A DNA stretch of 64,000 nt from Oscillospiraceae bacterium (lineage in GTDB: Bacteria > Bacillota > Clostridia > Oscillospirales > Ruminococcaceae), in NCBI GenBank assembly GCA_018110825.1, contig JAGBCL010000052.1, positions 62,001 through 126,000 of the forward strand. Direction: 5' to 3'. The notes under the pieces were generated by a model that did no database searches, was not told the origin of the DNA, and saw only the letters and a list, made by a program, of their open reading frames with translations. Positions 57,248 to 64,000 of the stretch are shown here, piece by piece. The number at the start of each line of letters is the position of its first letter. Position 1 is the stretch's first letter. Position numbers and translations under genes: made by a program.

Positions 57248-57925
57248 TTACTTTTCCTTGAATTCTTCCATTTCCTTTTTGCACCACGCCGAATGTGAGA
57301 GCGTGGAAAGCTCATCGGTCAGGTGGTCATTGTTGTTGCGGAAGATGATTTTCGGAACGAGATTGTCGTCGTATTCCACAAGGGAAACCGCCGTGTTGTC
57401 CGACCAACCCACGTCTTTAAGCCGTTCAATCGGCATACCCATAGCGTAGCAGAGATATGTTCTGAGTGCACAGCCGTGGGATACGACAGCAATTGTTCTG
57501 CCGTGATTTTCTGCGGCAATTGCTGTAACTGCGGCTTTCATTCGCTCATAAACCTGACGGACACTTTCTCCGTTTTCAATTTCAAAATCGTACATACGAT
57601 TTTCCCAGACCTCATATTCTTTAGGGTAACGCTTTGGAATGTCAATCCAAGGCATACCTTCCCACACGCCGCCGTTGATTTCAACAAGCTGTTCATCACG
57701 GATTATTTCAAGGCCGTGGTGCTTATTTACAGCTTCGGCGGTGGAAATCGTGCGCTTCATGGGACTGGAGTAAATTCTCTCAATCGGGATGTCCTTGAAC
57801 CTTTCCGCAAGACATTCAAGCTGACGTGCGCCCTTTGGACTTATTTCGCAGTCGGTACGTCCCTGAAAGAACTCCTGCACGTTGCCCATTGCTTCTGCGT
57901 GGCGGACAAAATATATTTTCAGCAT
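57248..57925 (-). CDS. Histidine phosphatase family protein
   Basis: 225 residues from ATG 57925 (AAAGGAAAA upstream). The phosphoglycerate-mutase-like signature is KIYFVRHAEAMGN, with the catalytic His in RHAE, and the second His in AVVSHGCALRTYL. It dephosphorylates small molecules or acts as a mutase; substrate not deducible. Operon partner of the esterase and GNAT genes. Confidence 0.9.
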   Translation of the reverse strand: MLKIYFVRHAEAMGNVQEFFQGRTDCEISPKGARQLECLAERFKDIPIERIYSSPMKRTISTAEAVNKHHGLEIIRDEQLVEINGGVWEGMPWIDIPKRYPKEYEVWENRMYDFEIENGESVRQVYERMKAAVTAIAAENHGRTIAVVSHGCALRTYLCYAMGMPIERLKDVGWSDNTAVSLVEYDDNLVPKIIFRNNNDHLTDELSTLSHSAWCKKEMEEFKEK

Positions 57926-57943
57926 AGTAATTTTCCTTTGCAA

Positions 57944-58858
57944 TTATTTTTCAGCAACGCTTTTTATCCAGCCTGTTACACCCTTTGGCAGACGTTCGTC
58001 GGCAGGTGTACCGTTATCAAACATAAGGTTGTTCTGCACCCAGTTTATCATACAGTGCTGCCCCATTTCAAAACCGTAGAACACCGATGACAAACCGCCG
58101 TCGCCGTTGTATACCCATTCGGGGAAGAAAAGCATAAAGTTTTTCAGCGTTTCAAGCTTTTCGATATGTGGCACGATGCACTCGTCAAAGGTTGCCATTT
58201 CATCGTGCTTGCCGTGAGCAATGATTACTTCTGTGCCGCTTTCGGAAATGCGGTCAAGTGCCTCGTATGAGGGCATATATCCTGAGGAAATCGGAATTGC
58301 TCCGTCGAAATAATTTTCGTAATCTTCAAGCAGTTGCCATGTAAAGTAACCGCCTGATGAAGCACCCATAACAAATTTTTTGCCGATATTCGCGGAATGT
58401 TCCTCGCATACCTTATCGTAAATTGCCTTGACAGGTGCGGAATAAACCTTGCCCCAACCGTTCAGAATCTGTCCTTCCTCGGTACGCTCCTCATTGGCAA
58501 GGGGCACGATTATGTAAGCACCGCCCATTTCCTGCTGATACTTTGGTGAAGCGTACTGCTCCGCGCCGCAGCACATTATGCAGCCGTCACCCATAAGGGA
58601 GTTGCTTGCACCGTGAAGCCACATTGTCACGGGGTAAGTTCCGTTCGGGTCTGCACCGTGCTTTACGGGGTCATAAACATAGTAAGTGATATCGCCTGTG
58701 TCATTGCAGGGATAGCTGTACTTGTCAAAAAGGGACAGATATTTGCGTGTCGGATAGGTTGTGGAGTAGCTGATAAATTCGCCTTCCTTCATATACTTCG
58801 CCCAGTCGGGAATTACGTTTTTGTCCTGTTCCATCTTTTTAAAATCAGGTAATGCCAT
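57944..58858 (-). CDS. Alpha/beta hydrolase, esterase-like
   Basis: 304 residues without signal peptide. Nucleophile elbow G-A-S-S-G-G in KFVMGASSGGYFTWQLLEDY, acid and base likely in VIIAHGKHDEMATFDE and MGQHCMINW. The fold and YPVTMWLHGASNSL entry resemble PHB-depolymerase/feruloyl-esterase-type cytosolic hydrolases. First gene of the operon with its own TTGCAA-N17-TATAAT promoter. Confidence 0.85.
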   Translation of the reverse strand: MALPDFKKMEQDKNVIPDWAKYMKEGEFISYSTTYPTRKYLSLFDKYSYPCNDTGDITYYVYDPVKHGADPNGTYPVTMWLHGASNSLMGDGCIMCCGAEQYASPKYQQEMGGAYIIVPLANEERTEEGQILNGWGKVYSAPVKAIYDKVCEEHSANIGKKFVMGASSGGYFTWQLLEDYENYFDGAIPISSGYMPSYEALDRISESGTEVIIAHGKHDEMATFDECIVPHIEKLETLKNFMLFFPEWVYNGDGGLSSVFYGFEMGQHCMINWVQNNLMFDNGTPADERLPKGVTGWIKSVAEK

Positions 58859-58942
58859 TGTCGTTCACCTTTCCTTTTTTCATTTTTATGTAAATCAATG
58901 CCGATGCAATAACAATATTTCCGCATATTACAGGTTATTTAC

Positions 58943-58971
58943 ATTATACCATATTACACTCCGTTTTGCAA
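58943..58971 (-). promoter_or_regulatory. Promoter of the esterase-ruvX operon
   Basis: TTGCAA (58966-58971), 17 bp, TATAAT (58943-58948) on the minus strand. Confidence 0.8.
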
Positions 58972-59041
58972 ATAATTAACAACAGGTTACTCCACTCATA
59001 CTTTTAATGGGAATTAGTTATATATTTTTTACAAAAACCTC

Positions 59042-59070
59042 TTGACAGTAAAACGATTACAATGTAAAAT
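59042..59070 (+). promoter_or_regulatory. xylA promoter
   Basis: TTGACA (59042-59047), 17 bp, TAAAAT (59065-59070), about 60 nt upstream of the AAGGAGG site of xylA. No clear XylR-type operator (long inverted repeat) was seen in this gap. Confidence 0.8.
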
Positions 59071-59139
59071 ATAAATATGCGGGAAACTGCGTTTAAAATG
59101 GTTAAAATTGGATTATACATACCTAAGGAGGAACTCAAG

Positions 59140-60465
59140 ATGAGCGAATTTTTCAAGGAAATCGGCAAAATCCCTTACGAGGGCAAGGACAGCACTAACC
59201 CACTTGCATTCAAATACTACAACCCTGATGAGGTAGTCGGCGGCAAGACAATGCGTGAACAGCTCAAGTTCGCACTTTCCTGGTGGCACACTATGGGCGG
59301 CGACGGTACAGATATGTTCGGCTGCGGCACTACTGACAAGAGTTGGGGCGAAACTGACCCTGTTGCAAAGGCAAAGGCTAAGGTTGATGCTGCTTTTGAA
59401 ATTATGGATAAGCTTTCCATCGACTATTTCTGCTGGCACGACCGTGACCTCTCCCCTGAGTACGGCAGCCTTGCTGAAACAAACGAAAAGTTCGACGAAA
59501 TCGTTGAATACGTTGCTGAAAAAATGAAGGCTGACCCAAGCAAGAAGCTTCTCTGGGGTACAGCTAAGTGCTTCGACCACCCACGTTATATGCACGGTGC
59601 AGGCACATCTCCTTCCGCTGACGTTTTCGCATTCGCAGCTGCACAGATCAAGAAGGCTGTTGAAGCTACAATCAAGCTCGGCGGTCAGGGCTACGTTTTC
59701 TGGGGCGGCCGTGAAGGTTACGAAACTCTCCTTAACACAAATATGGGTCTTGAACTGGACAACATGGCTCGTCTTATGAAGATGACTGTTGAACATGCTC
59801 GTTCCCTCGGCTACACAGGCGATTTCTACATCGAACCAAAGCCAAAGGAACCAACAAAGCACCAGTATGACTTCGATACAGCAACAGTTCTCGGCTTCCT
59901 CCGCAAGTACGGACTTGAAAATGATTTCAAGATGAACATTGAAGCTAACCACGCTACACTTGCTCAGCACACATTCCAGCACGAACTCCGTGTTGCAAGA
60001 GAAAATGGCGCATTCGGTTCTATCGACGCTAACCAGGGCGATACACTCCTCGGCTGGGATACAGACCAGTTCCCAACAAACGTTTATGACGCTGCACTCT
60101 GTATGTACGAAGTTCTCAAGGCAGGCGGCTTCACAAACGGCGGTCTTAACTTCGACTCCAAGGCTCGCCGTGGTTCCTACACACCTGAGGATATCTTCCA
60201 CAGCTATATCGCAGGTATGGATACATTCGCACTCGGTCTTAAGATTGCACAGAAGATGATTGATGACGGCAGAATTGACAAGTTCGTTGCTGACCGTTAC
60301 GCTTCCTGGTCAACAGGCATCGGTGCTGACATCATCAGCGGCAAGGCAACAATGGCTGACCTTGAAAAGTACGCTCTTGAAAAGGGCGAGGTTGTTGACA
60401 GCCTTTCTTCCGGCAGACAGGAAATGCTTGAATCTATCCTCAACAACATTATGTTTAATCTTTAA
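59140..60465 (+). CDS. xylA: Xylose isomerase
   Basis: 441 residues from ATG 59140, typical length; the in-frame start at 59077 lies across the promoter. Active-site and metal-binding motifs are intact: [44 protein letters not shown] and [19 protein letters not shown]. Converts D-xylose to D-xylulose as the first step of pentose use. Translation initiation is strong (AAGGAGG). Same operon as xylB with an orphan gene between. Confidence 0.97.
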   Translation: MSEFFKEIGKIPYEGKDSTNPLAFKYYNPDEVVGGKTMREQLKFALSWWHTMGGDGTDMFGCGTTDKSWGETDPVAKAKAKVDAAFEIMDKLSIDYFCWHDRDLSPEYGSLAETNEKFDEIVEYVAEKMKADPSKKLLWGTAKCFDHPRYMHGAGTSPSADVFAFAAAQIKKAVEATIKLGGQGYVFWGGREGYETLLNTNMGLELDNMARLMKMTVEHARSLGYTGDFYIEPKPKEPTKHQYDFDTATVLGFLRKYGLENDFKMNIEANHATLAQHTFQHELRVARENGAFGSIDANQGDTLLGWDTDQFPTNVYDAALCMYEVLKAGGFTNGGLNFDSKARRGSYTPEDIFHSYIAGMDTFALGLKIAQKMIDDGRIDKFVADRYASWSTGIGADIISGKATMADLEKYALEKGEVVDSLSSGRQEMLESILNNIMFNL

Positions 60466-60472
60466 TTTCAAA

Positions 60473-60491
60473 GGGCGGCATTTTGCCGCCC
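60473..60491 (+). terminator. Hairpin after xylA
   Basis: GGGCGGCA (60473-60480)/TGCCGCCC (60484-60491) with a 3-nt loop and no T-run. It may stabilise the xylA mRNA end or reduce read-through into the orphan gene and xylB. Confidence 0.6.
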
Positions 60492-60521
60492 ATACATTTA
60501 TATACAGCAAGGTGACAAACA

Positions 60522-61055
60522 ATGGGCAAACAGATTAACTATTATATGGAGTACGAAGCCTTTCTGAAAATTGCACAGGCAGCACTTGACAGTGGTTGTG
60601 TTATTGTAAAAGACTATGATGGTAAAATTACGGGTACAGACATTTCCATTGTCACTCCCGACTGTACTCACTATTTCTTTCATCTTCCAGAAGCAGGAGA
60701 ACTTGGATACAAAACATATGATGATGGAAGAACAATTGTTGACTATTCATATACCGCTTCGGGAAATTCGCTTATCGAAGCAGGATATTCATTATTAAAC
60801 GATACGGATAAGGAAATCCATAGCAGCAGGTTATTTTGTATAAGCGGATATTATGACAAAAACGATGAATGGATAGCTCGTCCTGATTGCATCACAAAGC
60901 TTTACAATAAGTTGGTGCGTATTGCAAAAAAACAAGCACCATACACAGAAGTATCCAAAATAAGTCTTCGTGATGGGCAGAAATATATGACAAAAGAATA
61001 TATATCACCGTTATGCCTTGAACTCACCAGCAACAAAGATTATAAATTGAAATAA
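60522..61055 (+). CDS. Uncharacterised 177-aa protein inside the xylose operon
   Basis: Soluble mixed alpha/beta protein (YEAFLKIAQAALDSGCVIVK; CTHYFFHLPEAGELGYKTYD). No signal peptide, no membrane segment, no recognised family. It lies 56 nt after xylA and 12 nt before xylB, in the same direction. Its codon usage is noticeably more AT-rich than the flanking xyl genes, which suggests a later insertion. It is unlikely to be an enzyme of pentose breakdown; immunity or regulatory roles are open. Confidence 0.75.
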   Translation: MGKQINYYMEYEAFLKIAQAALDSGCVIVKDYDGKITGTDISIVTPDCTHYFFHLPEAGELGYKTYDDGRTIVDYSYTASGNSLIEAGYSLLNDTDKEIHSSRLFCISGYYDKNDEWIARPDCITKLYNKLVRIAKKQAPYTEVSKISLRDGQKYMTKEYISPLCLELTSNKDYKLK

Positions 61056-61067
61056 GGAGCGATTATT

Positions 61068-62591
61068 ATGCGTTATGTAATTGGTATCGACGTCGGAACA
61101 AGCGGCACAAAAACCGTTCTGTTCGACGAACTCGGCAAGGTTATTGCCTCCGCAACAGTTGAATATCCTATGTATCAGCCGCAGAACGGTTACGCTGAAC
61201 AGGATCCTGCTGACTGGTACAATGCGGCTATATCCACAATCAAGACAGTTATCACAAAGAGCGGTGTAAGCAACAAGGATATCGTTGGTATCGGTCTTTC
61301 GGGACAGATGCACGGCCTTGTAATGCTTGACGAAAAGGGCGAGGTTATCCGCAAGTCAATTATCTGGTGCGACCAGCGTACTGCTAAGGAAGTTGACGAA
61401 ATGAACGAAAAGCTTGGACGCGAAAAGCTTATCGAAATCACCGCAAACCCTGCTCTTACAGGCTGGACAGCTGCGAAAATTCTCTGGGTTAAGAACAACG
61501 AGCCTGAGAATTACGCAAAGTGCCGCCACATTCTTCTTCCAAAGGACTACATCAGATACATGCTCACAGGCGAGTTTGCAACTGAAGTTTCTGACGCTTC
61601 AGGTATGCAGCTTCTTGACGTGCCTAACCGTTGCTGGAGCAAGGAAGTATGCGACGCTCTCGGCATTGATATGTCCCTGCTTGCAAAAGTTTACGAGTCC
61701 TGCGAGGTAACAGGCAAGGTTACAGCTTCCGCTGCTGAACTGACAGGTCTTGCTGAGGGAACAATCGTTGTGGGCGGTGCTGGCGACAATGCGGCAGCTG
61801 CTGTTGGTACTGGTGTTGTTACAGACGGCAAGGCATTTACAACAATCGGTACATCGGGCGTTGTTTTTGCTCACACCTCCAAGGTTTCCATCGACCCTAA
61901 GGGACGCGTACATACCTGCTGTGCGGCTGTACCAAACTGCTGGCACATCATGGGTGTAACTCAGGGCGCAGGTCTTTCTCTCAAATGGTTCAGAGATAAT
62001 TTCTGTCAGGCTGAAAAGGATACTGCAAAACTTATGGGTGTTGACGAATACTACCTTATGGACAAGGAAGCAGAAACCGTGCCAATCGGTGCAAACCGTC
62101 TGCTTTATCTCCCATACCTTATGGGTGAACGTACACCGCACCTTGACCCTGATGCAAGAGGTATGTTCTTTGGTCTTTCCGCAATCCACACAAAGAAGGA
62201 TATGCTCCGTGCGGTAATGGAAGGAGTTGCGTACTCTCTCCGTGACTGCGTTGAAATTTGCCGTGAAATGAACATCAACGTTTCCGATATGATGGCTTGC
62301 GGCGGCGGCGGTACATCTCCGCTGTGGAGACAGATGCTTGCTGACCTTTATGCTTGCCCTGTAAAGACTGCTTCCTCCAAGGAAGGTCCTGCCCTCGGTG
62401 TAGCAATCCTCGCACTTGTTGGTGCAGGTGTTTATGCAACAGTACCTGAGGCTTGCGAAAAGCTTGTAGGCGTTGACAAGGTGCAGGAGCCTGTGGCTGA
62501 AAATGTTCCTGTTTACGAAAAGTATTTCAGACTTTACGACGAGATTTATCCTGCGGTTCAGGATAAATGTGCAAAACTTGCCAAATTGTAA
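61068..62591 (+). CDS. xylB: Xylulokinase
   Basis: 507 residues of the FGGY family: MRYVIGIDVGTSGTKTVLFD at the start, IGLSGQMHGLVMLDE, WCDQRTAKE, the conserved GGAGDNAAAAVGTG and FTTIGTSGVVFAH ATP-site blocks, and MMACGGGGTSPLWRQMLADL near the end. It phosphorylates D-xylulose to xylulose 5-phosphate for the pentose phosphate pathway. GGAGCGAT precedes the ATG. Followed by a small palindromic element and a terminator. Confidence 0.96.
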   Translation: MRYVIGIDVGTSGTKTVLFDELGKVIASATVEYPMYQPQNGYAEQDPADWYNAAISTIKTVITKSGVSNKDIVGIGLSGQMHGLVMLDEKGEVIRKSIIWCDQRTAKEVDEMNEKLGREKLIEITANPALTGWTAAKILWVKNNEPENYAKCRHILLPKDYIRYMLTGEFATEVSDASGMQLLDVPNRCWSKEVCDALGIDMSLLAKVYESCEVTGKVTASAAELTGLAEGTIVVGGAGDNAAAAVGTGVVTDGKAFTTIGTSGVVFAHTSKVSIDPKGRVHTCCAAVPNCWHIMGVTQGAGLSLKWFRDNFCQAEKDTAKLMGVDEYYLMDKEAETVPIGANRLLYLPYLMGERTPHLDPDARGMFFGLSAIHTKKDMLRAVMEGVAYSLRDCVEICREMNINVSDMMACGGGGTSPLWRQMLADLYACPVKTASSKEGPALGVAILALVGAGVYATVPEACEKLVGVDKVQEPVAENVPVYEKYFRLYDEIYPAVQDKCAKLAKL

Positions 62592-62603
62592 TTCGGCAAC
62601 TCT

Positions 62604-62629
62604 CCGAGTTTTGCTTCGCAAAACATCGG
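62604..62629. repeat. Small palindromic repeat element, copy 3
   Basis: CCGAGTTTTG (62604-62613) pairs with CAAAAC-A-TCGG (62619-62629) around a CTTCG loop. The same end sequences flank copy 1 in the hsdS-hsdR gap. Confidence 0.7.
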
Positions 62630-62653
62630 TAACTGGCTAAATTATAATCAACA

Positions 62654-62688
62654 AAACGGGTACCGTGCAAATTGTACGGTACCCGTTT
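62654..62688. terminator. Terminator between xylB and the AraC-GGDEF gene
   Basis: AAACGGGTACCGT (62654-62666)/ACGGTACCCGTTT (62676-62688), a 13-bp perfect stem with flanking A/T tracts. Confidence 0.9.
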
Positions 62689-62701
62689 AAAAATAAATGA
62701 A

Positions 62702-63511
62702 TTATCCTCTGCCAGCGATTACACAATTGTCAAAAAAGTCACTATATTTGAGATTGCCGTTAGGAATTACAACATAACCTGCGTGCATCGAAACATCAAA
62801 TTCCTTTTCACCGTACTTGACAGTTTCTCCATTATGGGCAAGAATTTTTTCAACAGCTGCCTTTGCGTCATCTTCATTGTCAATATCGGTAATCAGCACA
62901 AATTCATCTCCACCGATTCGGATTGGAAGCATACTGTCATCTGAATATTCATCAATCCTTCGCAGACACTCAGCAATAGCTATATCCCCTGCTGCTGAAC
63001 CGAGATTATCGTTAATCCACATAAGATGAACCATATCAAAGCACAGCACATATTTGCCGTTTTTGGATTTAATATAATCATAGAGATGTGAAACATCAAA
63101 TTTTCTTGAACTCATCTTAATAATTTCCTTCCCTTCATAATTGACAACTCTTTCCGATTTGCCAAGCTTAGGGAAAATCTCACTGAACTTACGGTTCTTA
63201 CGATACTTTGAAGGAGTAACACCCCACAGTCTCATAAACGCACGGGTAAACACCTCATGAGAATTATAGCCGTATTTCACAGCAATATCCAACACCGATT
63301 CATCTGTTTCCAGCAAATCACGGGCTGCAACAGTGAGCTTTCTCCTTGAAATATAATCGCTTATTCCTATATGAAAAACACAGCTGAACATTTTCTGAAG
63401 ATTTGACAAGGAATAACCGCACTTCTCCGCACACATTTCAGGAGTTAGACCGCTTGTGAGATTTTCTTCAACATATTCAAGCACAACGGACAGAATTTCA
63501 AATTTGTTCAT
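62702..63511 (-). CDS. AraC-type regulator fused to a C-terminal GGDEF domain
   Basis: 269 residues from ATG 63511. Residues 1-105 are the double helix-turn-helix of AraC/XylS proteins (MCAEKCGYSLSNLQKMFSCV; DIAVKYGYNSHEVFTRAFMR). A linker (105-150) leads to a GGDEF domain (about 150-269) with a well-kept RIGGDEFVLI active loop but a shortened N-terminal part. DNA-binding output at the N-terminus and a cyclic-di-GMP synthase-like domain at the C-terminus is an uncommon order. It may couple xylose genes or others to c-di-GMP; it is convergent to xylB. Promoter TTGAAT-N17-TATAAT at 63603-63631. Confidence 0.85.
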   Translation of the reverse strand: MNKFEILSVVLEYVEENLTSGLTPEMCAEKCGYSLSNLQKMFSCVFHIGISDYISRRKLTVAARDLLETDESVLDIAVKYGYNSHEVFTRAFMRLWGVTPSKYRKNRKFSEIFPKLGKSERVVNYEGKEIIKMSSRKFDVSHLYDYIKSKNGKYVLCFDMVHLMWINDNLGSAAGDIAIAECLRRIDEYSDDSMLPIRIGGDEFVLITDIDNEDDAKAAVEKILAHNGETVKYGEKEFDVSMHAGYVVIPNGNLKYSDFFDNCVIAGRG

Positions 63512-63602
63512 AATGGTCACCATTGTTTCAGTTTCGATATCGTATTTTTATTTTAACATGGCTTATCGCAAAATTCTTGATGATTTGAGTAAATTACATT
63601 TT

Positions 63603-63631
63603 ATTATACAATGTATTTTCCTATTATTCAA
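63603..63631 (-). promoter_or_regulatory. Promoter of the AraC-GGDEF gene
   Basis: TTGAAT (63626-63631), 17 bp, TATAAT (63603-63608) on the minus strand, leaving a leader of about 90 nt. Confidence 0.7.
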
Positions 63632-63674
63632 ATTATATTAATTGAAAATTGTGCAGAAAATTTCGCATTATGAC

Positions 63675-63722
63675 TTGACAAGTTCATAAAAATAGTATAT
63701 CATTGTATTAAACGAATAATAC
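63675..63722 (+). promoter_or_regulatory. Promoter and operator of the GntR gene
   Basis: TTGACA (63675-63680), 17 bp, TATCAT (63698-63703). An inverted repeat GTATTA-N6-TAATAC spans 63705-63722 at the transcription start, the spacing and position of a YtrA-type autorepressor site. Confidence 0.75.
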
Positions 63723-63738
63723 ACAAAGGAGGAAGCAT

Positions 63739-64000
63739 ATGCCTTGGAGCTTTGATTCATCAACTCCGCTTTATCTTCAGATTATGGAACAGATAAAGTT
63801 CAGGATTGCTGTAGGTGACTATAAAGCCGGCGATAAGCTTGCATCAGTTAGAGAACTTGCTGCTGAGGCAGAAGTTAACCCTAATACTATGCAGAAAGCG
63901 CTTTCCGAACTTGAACGTGAAGGCCTGCTCTTTACTCAGCGTACCTCGGGCAGATTTGTTACAGAAAACTCGGAATCGATTACAAGTTTAAGAAGAGGTC
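63739..64000 (+). CDS. GntR-family regulator, YtrA type (5' part, runs off the window)
   Basis: The first 87 codons are visible. A winged-helix GntR domain: STPLYLQIMEQIKFRIAVGD, then ASVRELAAEAEVNPNTMQKA, then LEREGLLFTQRTSGRFVTEN. YtrA-type members are ~125 residues with a short dimerisation tail and usually control an adjacent ABC transporter operon to the right. AAAGGAGG (63725-63732) gives a strong start. The gene continues past 64000. Confidence 0.9.
   Translation, partial: MPWSFDSSTPLYLQIMEQIKFRIAVGDYKAGDKLASVRELAAEAEVNPNTMQKALSELEREGLLFTQRTSGRFVTENSESITSLRRG

Noticed and set aside
59113-60201. Long minus-strand frame of 362 codons opposite xylA
   Set aside because: It is a shadow of xylA created by its codon usage; cysteine-rich, no ribosome site or domain.
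61599-62621. 340-codon minus-strand frame opposite xylB
   Set aside because: Shadow of xylB; no domain and no promoter.

Overview
The window looks like chromosome of a low-GC, Gram-positive anaerobe of the Clostridia, most likely a gut Ruminococcus or close Oscillospiraceae relative. The inference rests on AAGGAGG-type ribosome binding sites, TTGACA-N17-TATAAT promoters, an ECF-type vitamin transporter under a cobalamin riboswitch, Cna_B-repeat surface protein, GH25/holin pair, xylose isomerase genes and single-membrane surface anchors. No rRNA, intact tRNA or CRISPR array is visible.

Positions 1-5659 are the right end of an integrated mobile element. It carries small unknown genes, a HicAB toxin-antitoxin pair with a consensus promoter between two palindromes, and a ribbon-helix-helix/unknown/FRG-domain operon whose divergent promoter region holds three copies of one operator. 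A 1.1 kb gene-free, very AT-rich stretch full of short dyads follows. The boundary is a 45-nt copy of the 3' half of initiator tRNA-fMet (5615-5659) with the tRNA-type terminator behind it, so the element is inserted in the tRNA-fMet gene; its integrase and left end lie outside the window.

From 5.7 to 13 kb are an SdpR/SdpI pair and a complete type I restriction-modification operon (hsdM-hsdS-hsdR). From 13 to 15 kb, on the minus strand, are a vWA protein and a macro-domain protein. From 15 to 23 kb are an S41 peptidase, a two-permease ABC exporter resembling bacitracin/lantibiotic resistance systems, and two divergently transcribed OmpR-type two-component systems. From 23 to 27 kb is a five-gene minus-strand operon (sugar isomerase-like, ThuA, AlbA_2, flavodoxin-fold oxidoreductase, beta-lactamase-like hydrolase). 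TrkA/TrkH, Dtd and an NAD-dependent epimerase follow.

From 31.6 to 43 kb are a two-repeat acidic protein, a three-gene phosphorelay operon with a diacylglycerol-kinase-like protein between a lone receiver and a hybrid kinase, and a 2,175-residue Cna_B surface protein.

The most notable system is at 42.9-48.9 kb: promoter, cobalamin riboswitch, terminator, a secreted DUF4430-like protein, a membrane-tethered protein with the toroid + DUF4430 domains of animal intrinsic factor/transcobalamin, and a full ECF transporter (T, fused A, S). It reads as a corrinoid capture and import machine.

The rest holds an aquaporin, RtcB with a structured leader, a multi-helix membrane protein, a WYL regulator, a putative short RNA, a stand-alone lysozyme/holin cassette, a split TauE exporter, a ruvX-GNAT-phosphatase-esterase operon, the xylose operon (xylA-orphan-xylB), an AraC-GGDEF fusion regulator and the start of a GntR regulator. 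A small palindromic repeat family recurs at 9.6, 18.2 and 62.6 kb.
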